Positions 55,197 to 64,000 are shown, numbered from the stretch's first letter. The stretch is DNA of 64,000 bases from Sphingobacterium allocomposti (GCF_008124885.1 NZ_VNHX01000002.1:221653-285652); one strand, 5' to 3'. Made by a program: numbers and translations. The notes: generated by a model not told the origin, from the letters alone.

Positions 55197-55502
55197 TTAT
55201 GCAAATATAGGACTTAATATGGAATAGTCAAGAGTCGGATCGGAAATTATCAATTCTGAAATCTGACCTATGTCGTCTTCGGTGATGCGGTTGCCGAGCC
55301 CTTTGTTAAAAGAGCTGCTGAGTATCAGCGCTGTATCTTTCCGCTCTGCCGTGTCTATCAGTTGGCTTCCGGAATAAAAATTAATTAATGATGTCGCAAA
55401 AGTTACGAAATCTGCTAATGTAAATGCCCGATTTTGACTTTGGATATAACGCATATACCTTTCAAAATCGCCTACGATCATCTCACGTTGCTGTGCCGTC
55501 AT
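55197..55502 (-). CDS. Hypothetical protein, 101 residues
   Basis: No signal peptide or membrane helix. It is predicted mostly helical, with MIVGDFERYMRYIQSQNRAF and a C-terminal DIGQISELIISDPTLDYSIL. I do not recognise a family. Position just upstream of tRNA-Ala on the same strand suggests co-transcription, and the gene 27 bases before it is a DUF937 protein. It is not a transposase fragment by any motif I can see. Confidence 0.65.
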   Translation of the reverse strand: MTAQQREMIVGDFERYMRYIQSQNRAFTLADFVTFATSLINFYSGSQLIDTAERKDTALILSSSFNKGLGNRITEDDIGQISELIISDPTLDYSILSPIFA

Positions 55503-55528
55503 ACCGACAAAAGTAGTAATTATTTGGA

Positions 55529-56317
55529 TTAATATACAGCGGTTGTATCTTGATCGGCTGTGCTGCTGCTGCTACCCTGACAACCCCTGCCAAACATGAA
55601 CCACAGTACGAGGATGATAGCAAAGGCAATCAGCCACCAGATATTTGACCGGCGTACCTTATTAGGTTTCTGTATGGTATGCTTTAAAGGAGCATTATGA
55701 ACAGTCTGTGGCGGAGACGTATGGGTTGGATCGACGATAGCGTCGGCCGGCGTAACCGGAGGGACAGCGGCACGTCTTCCTTCGTCCATTTTTGTGTTTA
55801 CGGTAAGTGTACTCAAGGCATTTGGTAACATTTCAACGATACCGGCTCTGTTGTCCTGCAGTGTCGCATAGATATGTTGCGTACTCCAGTCGGCTCCATT
55901 TCGTGATAACACTGAGAAGATAGCCGGGACGCTCGCGTATATGAGTCCTTTGGCCGCTTCCGATTTTACGCCGGCATACATCTGTACAGCTTCGACGACC
56001 GTAATAAAATTGCCTCCGAACAGTTGCAGCATCAGACTTTGTTGCGTTGCGGCGCTGTTATCCAACTGTTCCTCTGCCGGCGTCTCCACGTTAAACCTCG
56101 ACGTGGCATTGAGCGTTCCGTAAGTCAGTTTGGCTTGGTCGAGTATGGGCTGAAGGTCATCGGGATCCTTTCTTTGCAACGCCAGCAAGACGGTGGGAAT
56201 GACACCTTCGAGCCCTTTGCGTAAATGGTCAGGACTTTCACCAAAGCGATTGGCCATGCGTTGTACAACTTCCTGATTAAAGAGGCTTCGGGCGGCGTTT
56301 ACAATTAAATTTTCCAT
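55529..56317 (-). CDS. DUF937 domain protein with C-terminal membrane anchor
   Basis: 262 residues from the ATG at 56317, which has an AGGAGAT ribosome site; the upstream frame to 56350 lacks one. The N-terminal MENLIVNAARSLFNQEVVQRMA starts the DUF937 domain, followed by helices to about 180. A proline-rich linker precedes a single membrane helix (SNIWWLIAFAIILVLWFMFG), with a short Ser-rich tail. It may be a tail-anchored helical protein in the envelope. The function is unknown. Confidence 0.85.
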   Translation of the reverse strand: MENLIVNAARSLFNQEVVQRMANRFGESPDHLRKGLEGVIPTVLLALQRKDPDDLQPILDQAKLTYGTLNATSRFNVETPAEEQLDNSAATQQSLMLQLFGGNFITVVEAVQMYAGVKSEAAKGLIYASVPAIFSVLSRNGADWSTQHIYATLQDNRAGIVEMLPNALSTLTVNTKMDEGRRAAVPPVTPADAIVDPTHTSPPQTVHNAPLKHTIQKPNKVRRSNIWWLIAFAIILVLWFMFGRGCQGSSSSTADQDTTAVY

Positions 56318-56441
56318 TTTATCTCCTGTTCTTGTTCCGTATTTGAACAATTTCTGCTATCTTTTGTTTTCGCTTGCGCTTGCCGGCTTAATATTTAGTT
56401 TATATTAGCATCTTATCTTTACCGTCATAAAAACATTTGAA

Positions 56442-57860
56442 ATGAAGAAAATTAACGTACTTTTTTATCTCTTTTTATTATTCTTTGTGCAGGCTGTTTC
56501 CGCGCAGCAAAAACCGAAATATGTCTTTTTCATGATCGGCGACGGAATGGGGCTGAACCAGATTAATCTTACGGAGGTTTTTCTGGCAGCGCAACAGGAT
56601 CGTAACACGGTTTTCCCGTTGGCATTCTCAACGTTTCCATACGCGACGTTCGCTACCTCGTATTCCCTATCGCATGGGGTCACGGATTCAGGAGCTGGGG
56701 GAACAGCACTTGCAGTTGGCAAGAAAACCAAAAACGGGGTTATCGGAATGGACAGTGCGGGGACAATTTCGTATAAAAGTGTAGCCTACGCGGCCAAGGA
56801 AGCAGGATACAAAGTTGGCATCACCACTTCGGTTAGCATAGATCATGCAACACCTGCATCTTTTTATGCGCACCAGCCAAGCCGCAATATGTATTACGAG
56901 ATTGCGCAGGATCTGGTAAAGTCGAACTTCGACTTCTTTGGAGGCTCGGGTTTTCTTCGCCCTGACAAAAATGCTAAAAACGAGCAGGTACCCTCATTGT
57001 TCCCCCGGTTTGAACAGGCGGGCTACACCTTAGCCTATGGGTTAGCCGACTATAAGCGTATCAAGGACAAGGCCGATAAAATTATCTTAATGAACGTGAA
57101 AGGTTCCGACAGCGAATCGTTGAAATATGCGATTGATCAACAACCGGGAGATTTAAACCTCGCCGAGATTACGGAGTCGGCTATCGAGTCGTTGACGAGA
57201 GGCAATGATCAGGGCTTTTTCCTGATGGTCGAGGGGGGGAAGATCGACTGGGCAGCGCATGCAAACGATGCGACAACGACGATTCAAGAGGTGCTGGATT
57301 TTAATGAAGCTGTAAAGCGTGCGGTTTCCTTTTACGAAAAGCACCCCGATGAGACCTTGATCATTGTCACCGCCGATCACGAAACGGGCGGAATCGCCAT
57401 CGGCAATGGCAGCAGCCGCCTAAACACAAAGCTGCTTGCGCAGCAGAAAGTGTCGCAGACGGCGCTATCACAGATGCTGTCGGATCTGAGAGCTTCCGGC
57501 AAGACGGTTGCATGGGACGAAGTAAAGCAGGTGTTGCAGGCGCAGCTAGGCCTTTTCGGTGCCGTAAAAGTCAGTAAGGAAGAGGAAGCTCACTTGTTTG
57601 CTATTTACGAAAAGAGCTTCGTAAAGCACGAGGAAGAGGCAGCAAAAAGCCTATATGCGAACGATGACAAGCTGGCCTCGGAAGCAGTGAAGATGCTGAA
57701 TACTGCTGGATCGGTAGGCTGGGCTTCCGGTAACCACTCAGCCGCCTATATTCCTATTTTCGCCATTGGCGCAGGAGCAGAGCAGTTTTCGCACAAAATG
57801 GAGAATATAGACATACCTAAAAAGCTGGCTGAACTGGCCGGCTGGACTATTGACGAATAG
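56442..57860 (+). CDS. Alkaline phosphatase (PhoA superfamily)
   Basis: 472 residues. The signal peptide ends near SAQQ. Metal and catalytic motifs are MIGDGMGLNQ (Asp34), the nucleophile Ser83 in VTDSGAGGTAL, KIDWAAHANDA, and ADHETGG. It is a periplasmic phosphomonoesterase that scavenges phosphate. No Pho box was recognised. A weak -7-like TATCTTTA lies at 56414. Confidence 0.95.
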   Translation: MKKINVLFYLFLLFFVQAVSAQQKPKYVFFMIGDGMGLNQINLTEVFLAAQQDRNTVFPLAFSTFPYATFATSYSLSHGVTDSGAGGTALAVGKKTKNGVIGMDSAGTISYKSVAYAAKEAGYKVGITTSVSIDHATPASFYAHQPSRNMYYEIAQDLVKSNFDFFGGSGFLRPDKNAKNEQVPSLFPRFEQAGYTLAYGLADYKRIKDKADKIILMNVKGSDSESLKYAIDQQPGDLNLAEITESAIESLTRGNDQGFFLMVEGGKIDWAAHANDATTTIQEVLDFNEAVKRAVSFYEKHPDETLIIVTADHETGGIAIGNGSSRLNTKLLAQQKVSQTALSQMLSDLRASGKTVAWDEVKQVLQAQLGLFGAVKVSKEEEAHLFAIYEKSFVKHEEEAAKSLYANDDKLASEAVKMLNTAGSVGWASGNHSAAYIPIFAIGAGAEQFSHKMENIDIPKKLAELAGWTIDE

Positions 57861-58049
57861 TAATGACCAGCTTTTCACGCTGTCGTCCTGAGCGGATGTA
57901 AGGGTGATGCGGGAAAAAGGCCCGTCGGAGGTCTTTAGCGGATTAGAACATACTGACTTACACAAGGCGTGTCAGCGAAGAATCACCGGATATTGCGCGG
58001 ACCGCTGTCGAAGGACTGGCACAGTCGGGCGTCTGAAGCGTCTTTTTAT

Positions 58050-58092
58050 TCACCCAGTCTGCAGCGCCCCCAGGGACCTGCAGACTGGGTGA
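58050..58092. terminator. 15-bp perfect stem hairpin
   Basis: TCACCCAGTCTGCAG / CTGCAGACTGGGTGA with a 13-base loop that can partly pair (CCC/GGG), between the convergent alkaline phosphatase and ssb genes. TTTT runs flank both sides. Likely bidirectional terminator. Confidence 0.75.
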
Positions 58093-58127
58093 TATTTTAA
58101 GCTGGCATATTTTCTATACAGCTATAA

Positions 58128-58166
58128 ATAAGGAGCCAGGAGGCTCTGTCGCCGCCAGCTCCTTAT
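58128..58166 (-). terminator. Terminator after ssb
   Basis: ATAAGGAGC / GCTCCTTAT (9 bp) with a GC-rich loop, 32 bases after the ssb stop, followed on the minus strand by TTTATAG. Confidence 0.6.
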
Positions 58167-58197
58167 GCGATAAAAATTGTTAAAATCTTTCCGTATG

Positions 58198-58587
58198 CTA
58201 AAAAGGAAGGTCTTCTGTCTCTTCCTGTTCGGCAACGAGCTGCCGTTGCGGATTGGCGCTTTCAAGAACAATAAATTGTTGTACACGGATGTCTGCCACT
58301 TCACGTCTAATGTCGTGTGCATCGACGTACTCATGATAAGTGAGTGACCCCTGTATCATCAGACGGGTGCCTTTTCGGCCGTTTTTCTCTAACTTCTCCG
58401 CTAATTTGCCCCAGAAAACCAAATTATGCCAGTAGGTTATTTCTACCCATTCACCTTTACTGTTCTTTGAGTATTCGTTTGTCGCAAAACGAACGTTTGA
58501 TACTTTGGTACCCTGCGTGGTTGTTTTAATCTCTGCATCTGCACCTAGACGTCCAATAAGCTGGACCGCATTTACTAGCATGTTCAT
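58198..58587 (-). CDS. ssb: Single-stranded DNA-binding protein
   Basis: 129 residues, shorter than the typical 160-180. The OB-fold has MNMLVNAVQLIGRLGADAEI, RFATNEYSKNSKGEWVEIT and WHNLVFWGKLAEKLEK. It ends in an acidic tail EEDLPF-type (QEETEDLPF), the docking tip for repair and replication proteins. The shortened linker before the tip is notable. The second in-frame ATG (third codon) is also possible. Confidence 0.95.
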   Translation of the reverse strand: MNMLVNAVQLIGRLGADAEIKTTTQGTKVSNVRFATNEYSKNSKGEWVEITYWHNLVFWGKLAEKLEKNGRKGTRLMIQGSLTYHEYVDAHDIRREVADIRVQQFIVLESANPQRQLVAEQEETEDLPF

Positions 58588-58721
58588 AATCTTAAATTTT
58601 AATTGTTAATCAATATACTTTGTATTAAATTTATAGCGTCAATATTGCTTGATTGACAGATCAAAGCTAGCGGATTCAGGGGGTGGAGCCGGTAGTTAAC
58701 CAATTAAATACGACTGTAAGT

Positions 58722-58741
58722 GTTTGTAAACGTTTGTAAAC
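58722..58741. repeat. Tandem 10-bp repeat before the zinc-ribbon gene
   Basis: GTTTGTAAAC occurs twice in tandem. Each copy is symmetric except for its GT centre. It lies in the divergent region between ssb and the zinc-ribbon gene and could be a regulator site. Confidence 0.4.
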
Positions 58742-58750
58742 GAATAAAGA

Positions 58751-59107
58751 ATGGAACAACGACTTTGCTTGACCTGTGGTGCACCCCTTAAAGGACGTTC
58801 GGATAAACGCTATTGCGACGATGCCTGTAGAAATGCTTACAACAATAAGCTAAATAGCATACCTAACAACTTTGTCCGGCGCGTGAACGGGATCTTAAAG
58901 AAAAACAGACGGATTTTGGAAGAACTCCTAGGAGAGGAAAGAATGCTGAAGATTCCAAGGGAGAAGCTCCTGTCCAAGGGCTTGAATTTTGATTTTTTCA
59001 CCAGCCAGCTGGCCAATGCGAAAGGACAGATCTATTTCTTTGTTTACGAATACGGCTATCTGCCACTAGATCAGGATGTCTTCCTGCTTGTCCGGCAGAA
59101 GCTTTAG
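58751..59107 (+). CDS. Small zinc-ribbon protein
   Basis: 118 residues. Cys6, Cys9, Cys22 and Cys26 form a CxxC/CxxxC zinc site (CLTCGAPL, YCDDACRNAY), resembling DUF2116-type ribbons. The rest is basic and helical (RRVNGILKKNRRILEELLG) then a C-terminal segment with NLYL-like hydrophobics. It may bind nucleic acid or a protein; the function is unknown. Divergent from ssb. Confidence 0.8.
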   Translation: MEQRLCLTCGAPLKGRSDKRYCDDACRNAYNNKLNSIPNNFVRRVNGILKKNRRILEELLGEERMLKIPREKLLSKGLNFDFFTSQLANAKGQIYFFVYEYGYLPLDQDVFLLVRQKL

Positions 59108-59167
59108 CAGCTTCCCCGGCAGCGGTATTACCCCTGCTGTGCCCGCGGGGAAGCGGCCGAGCTGGCT

Positions 59168-60271
59168 TTAATAAGCCGATGCTATCGTTGGTAATAGACG
59201 TTGCCAGTTTATATTTCCTGTCTTTTTGCCTAGCCGCACGATGATTAAGTCCTTTTCTGGGTGTACATAGATGTACTGTCCGAGTAAGCCGTCTGCAAGA
59301 AAGTCGCCTCCTTTAGTCGGGAGCCACCATTGATGCTGGTAATACCACGCGCTGCCGTCGCTGCTGTCGGCTTTTGTCGACTCACTCACCCAGCTTTCTG
59401 AAACGATCTGCCGTCCGTTCCAGTTGCCTTTACGGAGGTAAAGTCTTCCTAATTTGGCGAAGTCCCGTGCCCGTGCGTTTACGCAACAGAATGTTTTCTC
59501 AAGCCCGTCTTTTTTGCGGTCGAGACTCCATGAGGCATCGAATTCCATACCGAGCGGTTGCCATACCTTTTCTTCAAGATAGGAACTGACGGTGCGGCCT
59601 TTCAACGCACGCTCCAGAGCGAGCCCCAATAATTGTGTCTGGCCGCTCGTATAGCGGAAACGTTGTCCCGGTTCGTCGGCAAGTTTTAGTCTGTTGATGG
59701 CTTTCCGGAGGTTCGTGCCATAATAGAAGGTGGCTACATGGCCAAATGGGTTGGTATATCCTTCGTTAAACTCGAGTCCGGAAGTCATCTGCAGCAGGTG
59801 CCGCAAGGTAACTGCGTCAAAGCCGTTTTTTTTCAGTTCCGGAATATAGTTGGTTATTGGCTCGTCAATAGATCTGATATACCCCTCATCAATGGCGATA
59901 CCGAGAAGTATGGAAGTGATGGATTTAGCTATCGAAAACGAGGCGACTACCGATGTATCGCTGTAGCTGTCGAAATATTTTTCATATTGTATACTGTCCC
60001 GCTGAATAACAAGAAAAGCTACTGTATGGTGGTCGGCCAGGTATTTTTCAAAATCTTCGTCCTTGCCGTCGATATGAACAGTTCTGGGCGGTTTGGGCTG
60101 TTGGCTTTGCGGAAAGATAAAGGGTGCTTCCGGTGCTTTTATCGCCCGGGCGGGAAAGATTTTGTAATCGGTGATATTTGCATAGTTATAATAAACAAAG
60201 CGGCCTAGTTTGCAGGACTGCAGCAGAAAGGTTCCACATAGTAATAAGGTTAAGCCGGCTTTGAATTTCAT
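59168..60271 (-). CDS. Class C beta-lactamase-like serine hydrolase, lipoprotein
   Basis: 367 residues from the ATG at 60271. The lipobox is LLQSC (Cys20). The active-site SxxK is SIAKS (Ser113, Lys116) and the Tyr motif is RYTSGQTQLLG (Tyr-Thr-Ser). Later HTG-like motif is less clear. Such proteins are usually peptidases or esterases rather than true beta-lactamases. Surface or periplasmic. The reading frame upstream (60292) starts with a basic MHKRRKK and is less likely. Confidence 0.9.
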   Translation of the reverse strand: MKFKAGLTLLLCGTFLLQSCKLGRFVYYNYANITDYKIFPARAIKAPEAPFIFPQSQQPKPPRTVHIDGKDEDFEKYLADHHTVAFLVIQRDSIQYEKYFDSYSDTSVVASFSIAKSITSILLGIAIDEGYIRSIDEPITNYIPELKKNGFDAVTLRHLLQMTSGLEFNEGYTNPFGHVATFYYGTNLRKAINRLKLADEPGQRFRYTSGQTQLLGLALERALKGRTVSSYLEEKVWQPLGMEFDASWSLDRKKDGLEKTFCCVNARARDFAKLGRLYLRKGNWNGRQIVSESWVSESTKADSSDGSAWYYQHQWWLPTKGGDFLADGLLGQYIYVHPEKDLIIVRLGKKTGNINWQRLLPTIASAY

Positions 60272-60491
60272 CTTTTTCCTTCTTTTATGCATGGAGACAG
60301 AAAGTTCGGTATTATTAGCTTTAATTCAAAACGTTTTTTAATATAAACCTGCTGTTGATTAAAAAAACGTTAGCTTCTTAAAAGCACTATCGTTTTTGTT
60401 GTCCCTGATGTATTTTCGTTGCGCTTCCCGGTCTGAAACCCAGAGGGCAAAGGCCGATGGGCTGGGCCGGCAGCGCCGGCAATAGTACGGA

Positions 60492-60833
60492 CTAGTGCAC
60501 CGCGGCATCATTTTTTCCGCCGAAGGTTACCATAACCATACCTGTTACGATAACGAAGGAACCCAGTATCTGCATCCAGGATAGAGGTTGTTTAAAAAAT
60601 AGGGCCATGGCGAGTTGGACCGTTAAAAACGTTCCTCCGGAGCATAAAGCGATAACAATCGGCTGGGGGACGGACTTAAACAGCTGGATCAGAACCCAGC
60701 TGGCCGATAACAGCACGATGTTGCCCGCAATGAGCGCAGCCCAGTGGTATTTGGGGTGCAAGCCTCCGTATTTGAAGATGATGCTGGAGATAATCTGGCA
60801 GGTCCAGAACGATAAAAAATAGATAATCTTCAT
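60492..60833 (-). CDS. Small DMT/SMR-like membrane protein
   Basis: 113 residues with four hydrophobic helices, the size and layout of EmrE-type small multidrug resistance or a half EamA unit. The conserved Glu of EmrE helix 1 is not seen, and the third helix contains IVIALCSGGTFLTVQLAMALFF. Transport of a small solute as an oligomer is plausible but unproven. It follows the ABC-F gene by four bases on the same strand. Confidence 0.8.
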   Translation of the reverse strand: MKIIYFLSFWTCQIISSIIFKYGGLHPKYHWAALIAGNIVLLSASWVLIQLFKSVPQPIVIALCSGGTFLTVQLAMALFFKQPLSWMQILGSFVIVTGMVMVTFGGKNDAAVH

Positions 60834-60837
60834 GATA

Positions 60838-62748
60838 TTAGCCTTCTAGTTCCATAATTTCTTCGGCCAGTGTTTCCCACGCCTCCTGGAGTTGGTCTAA
60901 GGAGGCTTTCGCCGAGTTGTACGCCCTGGTTGTCTCCTGAAGCTTCTGTGCGTCGCCGTAGATAGCTTCGTCGGCGAGTGCCGCTTCCAGCTGTTTCACC
61001 TGTCCATCTGTTTCGGCGATTTTCGCTTCTAGTTGGGAAAGTTCTTTGTGTTTACGCTGGAGGACACGGTTTTTATCATCCGAAGGATCCGCCTTCTCCT
61101 TTTTGGGTTCTTTAACAATTTTCTTTTCCTGTTTGGGTTCAGTTTTTGCCGGCCGTTTAGCATTCCATTCCTCATATTCTTCGTAAGTTCCCGGATATTC
61201 CTTGATCTGTTTGTCCTCAATAAACCAGATCTTATTGGCTACATGGTCGAGGAAATAACGGTCGTGGGACACGACAATAAAGGTGCCCTCATACTGCTGG
61301 AGCGCCTGAATCAAGATGTTGACAGAGGCCATATCCAGGTGGTTTGTAGGTTCATCAAGTACGAGGAAGTTTGCATCGGCCGTGAGTGCCTTAGCCAGCG
61401 CTACGCGGGACTTCTCCCCGCCAGAAAGCACTTTGATTTTCTTGAAGACATCGTCTCCGGTAAATAAAAAGCAGCCCAAGATTGACCGAAGTTCGGTTTC
61501 TGTGTGCTTTGGTGCAAAGGCGACCAATTCCTGCAAAATGCTGTTCTCCAGATGAAGGGCTTCGAGTTGATGCTGGGCGAAAAAGGTCTGTGAGACATTG
61601 TGTCCTTTGGTGCAGGTACCCTCAAACGCTTTATCTGCATCTGCCACTATTCGAAGCAGGGTTGATTTTCCCTTCCCGTTGGCTCCGATGAGTGCGATCT
61701 TGTCTCCCTTTTCAATGATGGCACCGGTATCTTTCAGGATCTCCAGGTTGGGGTAGGATTTAGATACGTGTTCGAGCGTCACAACATGGCGCCCGGAAGG
61801 TTTCGAAAATTTGAAGCTGAAGTTGACGACCGGATTGTCGTCGTCCACGTCATCTATCTTCTCCATACGATCGAGGGCCTTGATACGCGACTGCACCATT
61901 TTGGCTTTGCTGGCTTTGGCACGGAAGCGCTCGATCAGCTTTTCCTCTTGCTTGATTTTAGCCTGCTGATTTTTATACTGGTTGCTCTGGATTTCTTCAC
62001 GGAGGGCTTTTTCTTCCAGATAGAACGAGTAGTTCCCGGCGTAGATGGTCAGCTTGCCTTTCCGCGATTCCACGGTCTTATTGATAATGCGGTCGAGAAA
62101 ATAGCGGTCATGGGATACGATAACAATAGATCCTTCAAAAGATTGAAGGTAGCTTTCCAGCCATTTGATGGAAGGTAAATCCAAGTGGTTGGTCGGCTCG
62201 TCCAACAGCAGAATGTCGGGTGCCTGCAACAGGATGCGTGCAAGCATGACCCGCATACGCCAACCGCCCGAGAAGGTTGCCAGCGGGCGTTCCTGTTCTT
62301 CTTCGGAAAACCCAAGGCCAGCCAGGATTTCGTGCGCACGGAACTCAATATTATAACCGTCCAATGCTTCGAACTCTGTTTGTTTATCGCTCAGTTTATG
62401 CAGAATATCGTCAGAATAGTCTGTTTCCAGTTTCCGGAGTAGCGTTTCTATCTCTGCATGAAGCTGGTTCTGACGCTCAAACGCCTCCATTGCCACATGT
62501 AGAATGCTTTTTTCGGAGTGGTAAGATAGCAGGTCCTGGTTCAGATACCCTATTTTGAGGTCTTTCGCCATGGAGATCGTCCCTGCAGTGGGGGTATAAT
62601 CGCCGACAATAAGCTTCAGTAAGGTAGACTTACCTGCACCATTTGCGCCGATCAATCCGGCTTTGTCTCCCGGTTTTATGTGCCAGTTGGCATCCTCGTA
62701 TAATACACGTGAGCCAATTTCGAACGTTAAATTGTTAATCGATATCAT
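60838..62748 (-). CDS. ABC-F family ATPase (Uup/YdiF type)
   Basis: 636 residues from the ATG at 62748. Two ABC domains: first Walker [13 protein letters not shown] with signature FSGGWRMR and Walker [12 protein letters not shown]; second Walker [12 protein letters not shown] with [15 protein letters not shown] and [12 protein letters not shown] linker holds the P-site tRNA-interacting region ([20 protein letters not shown]). The C-terminal coiled coil is Lys/Glu-rich, as in Uup and YdiF. It works on the ribosome rather than in membrane transport. Confidence 0.93.
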   Translation of the reverse strand: MISINNLTFEIGSRVLYEDANWHIKPGDKAGLIGANGAGKSTLLKLIVGDYTPTAGTISMAKDLKIGYLNQDLLSYHSEKSILHVAMEAFERQNQLHAEIETLLRKLETDYSDDILHKLSDKQTEFEALDGYNIEFRAHEILAGLGFSEEEQERPLATFSGGWRMRVMLARILLQAPDILLLDEPTNHLDLPSIKWLESYLQSFEGSIVIVSHDRYFLDRIINKTVESRKGKLTIYAGNYSFYLEEKALREEIQSNQYKNQQAKIKQEEKLIERFRAKASKAKMVQSRIKALDRMEKIDDVDDDNPVVNFSFKFSKPSGRHVVTLEHVSKSYPNLEILKDTGAIIEKGDKIALIGANGKGKSTLLRIVADADKAFEGTCTKGHNVSQTFFAQHQLEALHLENSILQELVAFAPKHTETELRSILGCFLFTGDDVFKKIKVLSGGEKSRVALAKALTADANFLVLDEPTNHLDMASVNILIQALQQYEGTFIVVSHDRYFLDHVANKIWFIEDKQIKEYPGTYEEYEEWNAKRPAKTEPKQEKKIVKEPKKEKADPSDDKNRVLQRKHKELSQLEAKIAETDGQVKQLEAALADEAIYGDAQKLQETTRAYNSAKASLDQLQEAWETLAEEIMELEG

Positions 62749-62754
62749 TTGGTA

Positions 62755-62793
62755 CAAAAGTAACGAATATTTCTGCTTCTTTGGCTACCTTTG
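62755..62793. promoter_or_regulatory. Divergent -7 boxes of abcF and pyrD
   Basis: Minus-strand TACTTTTG (62762-62755) and plus-strand TACCTTTG (62786-62793) both match TAnnTTTG. Each lies 5-6 bases from its start codon. No TTTG is found at -33 for either. The whole divergent region is 50 bases. Confidence 0.5.
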
Positions 62794-62798
62794 CAGAT

Positions 62799-63830
62799 AT
62801 GTATAGACTCGTTAAACCAATATTCTTCACGATGGATCCCGAGACCGCGCACCATCAGGTGACAGGGGGGCTACGTAAATTTAACAGGATATGGGGGGCA
62901 AAACCCTTACTGAAATCTATTTACACTGTGGATGACCCCCGATTAAAAAAGGAAGTTTTTGGTCTTACGTTTAAAAACCCTGTAGGACTGGCTGCCGGGT
63001 TTGACAAGAACGCTGAATACATTGAAGATATGGCGGGCCTCGGGTTTGGCTTTATTGAGATCGGCACAGTGACGCCGCGTCCCCAGCCGGGTAATGACAA
63101 ACCGAGGATGTTCAGGCTCGTTCCTGATGAAGGCCTGATCAATAGGATGGGGTTCAACAATCAGGGGGCCGATGTCGCCGCCGGCCGTTTGAAAAAGCTG
63201 AAAGAACGTAAGGATATAATTATCGGAGGGAACATAGGCAAGAATAAGACGACACCAAACGAAGAAGCTGTAAACGACTATATTTACTGTTTCAATGCAT
63301 TGTTTGACTATGTAGACTATTTTGTTGTCAACGTCAGTTCTCCGAATACACCGGGGCTCCGAGACCTCCAGGAGAAAGAACCATTGAAGAAAATTCTGAA
63401 TACTTTGCAGGATTTGAACCATACGAAATATACGCAGAAGCCTATTCTCCTGAAGATTGCCCCAGACTTGACCGAATCGCAGTTGGACGATATCGTGGAG
63501 ATCGTAACCGGAACCGGAATCGCCGGCGTTATTGCGACAAATACGACGATTTCCAGGGAGGGGCTGAAAAGTGATCCTTCGCTGGTGAGCGAGGCCGGAG
63601 GTGTGAGCGGAAAGCCGTTGACGGACCGGTCTACGGAGGTGATCCGATATCTCGCTACACGTTCGAATGGTGCATTCCCTATAATAGGCGTAGGTGGGAT
63701 TCATTCGGCTGCTGACGCTATCGGCAAATTAAACGCCGGCGCAAGCTTGGTCCAATTATATACGGGTTTCATTTACGAAGGTCCCGCTCTGGTGAGTCGG
63801 ATTTGTAAAGGAATTTTAAAGGAAATGTAA
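62799..63830 (+). CDS. pyrD: Dihydroorotate dehydrogenase, quinone type (class 2)
   Basis: 343 residues from the ATG at 62799; a TTG frame from 62781 is open but lies at and upstream of the promoter box. It has [27 protein letters not shown], the active-site Ser in [14 protein letters not shown], and IGVGGIHSA at the end. The N-terminal helical quinone-entry segment places it in class 2. It oxidises dihydroorotate to orotate in pyrimidine synthesis at the inner membrane. Confidence 0.96.
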   Translation: MYRLVKPIFFTMDPETAHHQVTGGLRKFNRIWGAKPLLKSIYTVDDPRLKKEVFGLTFKNPVGLAAGFDKNAEYIEDMAGLGFGFIEIGTVTPRPQPGNDKPRMFRLVPDEGLINRMGFNNQGADVAAGRLKKLKERKDIIIGGNIGKNKTTPNEEAVNDYIYCFNALFDYVDYFVVNVSSPNTPGLRDLQEKEPLKKILNTLQDLNHTKYTQKPILLKIAPDLTESQLDDIVEIVTGTGIAGVIATNTTISREGLKSDPSLVSEAGGVSGKPLTDRSTEVIRYLATRSNGAFPIIGVGGIHSAADAIGKLNAGASLVQLYTGFIYEGPALVSRICKGILKEM

Positions 63831-63906
63831 GGAAGGGTAGCTGAAAACAAAAAAAGCGGCTCACTTTCGTTAAGGGCACTGAAAAAGTCCCCTTAGAAAA
63901 AAGGCT

Positions 63907-63947
63907 AAAAAAAGGAGTGGAAAACAGCAGTTTTCTGCTCCTTTTTT
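63907..63947 (+). terminator. Strong T-tailed hairpin
   Basis: AAAAAAGGAG / CTCCTTTTTT with inner GAAAAC / GTTTTC. It could end pyrD transcription, or insulate the incoming element from outside read-through. Confidence 0.75.
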
Positions 63948-63980
63948 CGTATCTTAATGTAGGCTTTAACGGACATCAGG

Positions 63981-64000
63981 ATGCTCTCTACCCAACAAAA
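63981..64000 (+). CDS. Start of a transposase, cut by window edge
   Basis: Only six full codons are visible (MLSTQQ, then AA of a codon that is probably Lys). Many Bacteroidota IS1182-type transposases begin MLS.QQK. The upstream terminal repeat and hairpin support this. The rest lies outside the window. Confidence 0.4.

Larger units (their letters stand above)
57861..58197. other. Intergenic, convergent genes
   Basis: No gene is supported. It holds two hairpins (58050-58092 and 58128-58166). A decayed palindrome-like stretch beginning TGTCGTCCTGAGCGG near 57880 may be a worn REP, but this is weak. Confidence 0.5.
63871..64000 (+). mobile_element. Left end of an IS1182-like insertion element (partial)
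   Basis: A terminal palindrome-like segment (TAAGGG ... CCCTTA at 63871-63895, containing GAAAAAGTCC), a hairpin, a TATCTTAATG promoter-like box and an ATG at 63981 follow in the order seen at the left ends of IS1182-family elements. The window ends 20 bases into the frame, so this is a moderate call. Confidence 0.45.

Noticed and set aside
54959..55204. 81-residue frame GGLAQLARAFGWQPKGHRFDS
   Set aside because: It overlaps tRNA-Ala and is the well-known false peptide made by translating that tRNA.
1..64000. CRISPR array, prophage, toxin-antitoxin or defence island
   Set aside because: No repeat-spacer pattern, integrase, capsid or typical defence genes are visible.

Overview
The window looks like chromosomal DNA of a Bacteroidota bacterium, most likely Sphingobacteriaceae. 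The support is a SusC/SusD-type sugar-uptake locus, DUF4199 and S1/P1-nuclease genes, ISAon1-type transposase debris, and repeated matches to the Bacteroidota promoter pattern (TTTG, about 19 bases, TAnnTTTG). The genus cannot be fixed from this sequence alone.

Layout. 0-5 kb: a minus-strand efflux operon (TetR regulator, TolC-like channel, adaptor, RND pump cut by the window edge). 5-6.5 kb: a lipoprotein, Sco and cytochrome c cassette. 6.7-12.6 kb: a thioesterase-like protein, an MFS carrier, a small Cys/Lys-rich protein, uridine kinase, a LysM/double-psi-barrel protein, a probable DUF4905 protein and a ClpP-class NfeD protease. 13-22.8 kb: a FadL-like porin, an aromatic/glycine-rich lipoprotein, ProS, an NAD(P)-binding protein, a cystathionine-type PLP enzyme, a long PurF paralogue, and L21 and L27. 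22.8-27 kb: two ABC systems and QueA. 27.3-34.4 kb: a GH31 glucosidase followed by glgB, glgA and glgC. 34.5-39.6 kb: an aminotransferase, DUF2200, DUF4199 with a membrane-anchored LuxR regulator, S1/P1 nuclease, DUF4268 and lipocalin.

39.9-53.5 kb is a maltose/maltodextrin locus. A LacI regulator is followed by SusC, SusD and a SusE-like lipoprotein (outer-membrane uptake), an exported GH13 amylase, beta-phosphoglucomutase, a GH65 maltose-type phosphorylase and an MFS permease. The likely flow is maltodextrin uptake, periplasmic cleavage, import of maltose, phosphorolysis, and glucose 6-phosphate. Two GGGAA-CA-TTCCC palindromes, one immediately downstream of a near-perfect promoter, are the probable LacI operators.

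53.5-55.2 kb is a decayed accessory patch: an internally deleted ISAon1-type transposase and a 21-bp tandem repeat array, followed by tRNA-Ala(GGC). 55.2-63.8 kb carries housekeeping and small genes (DUF937, alkaline phosphatase, ssb, a zinc-ribbon protein, a serine hydrolase, an SMR-like protein, an ABC-F ATPase and pyrD). The last ~130 bases look like the left end of an IS1182-like element.

Most of the window is ordinary. The most unusual signals are the 21-bp repeat array, the LacI operator pair, and several genes whose -7 promoter box sits 5-7 bases from the start codon, which suggests leaderless mRNAs. No CRISPR array, phage or recognisable defence system was seen.
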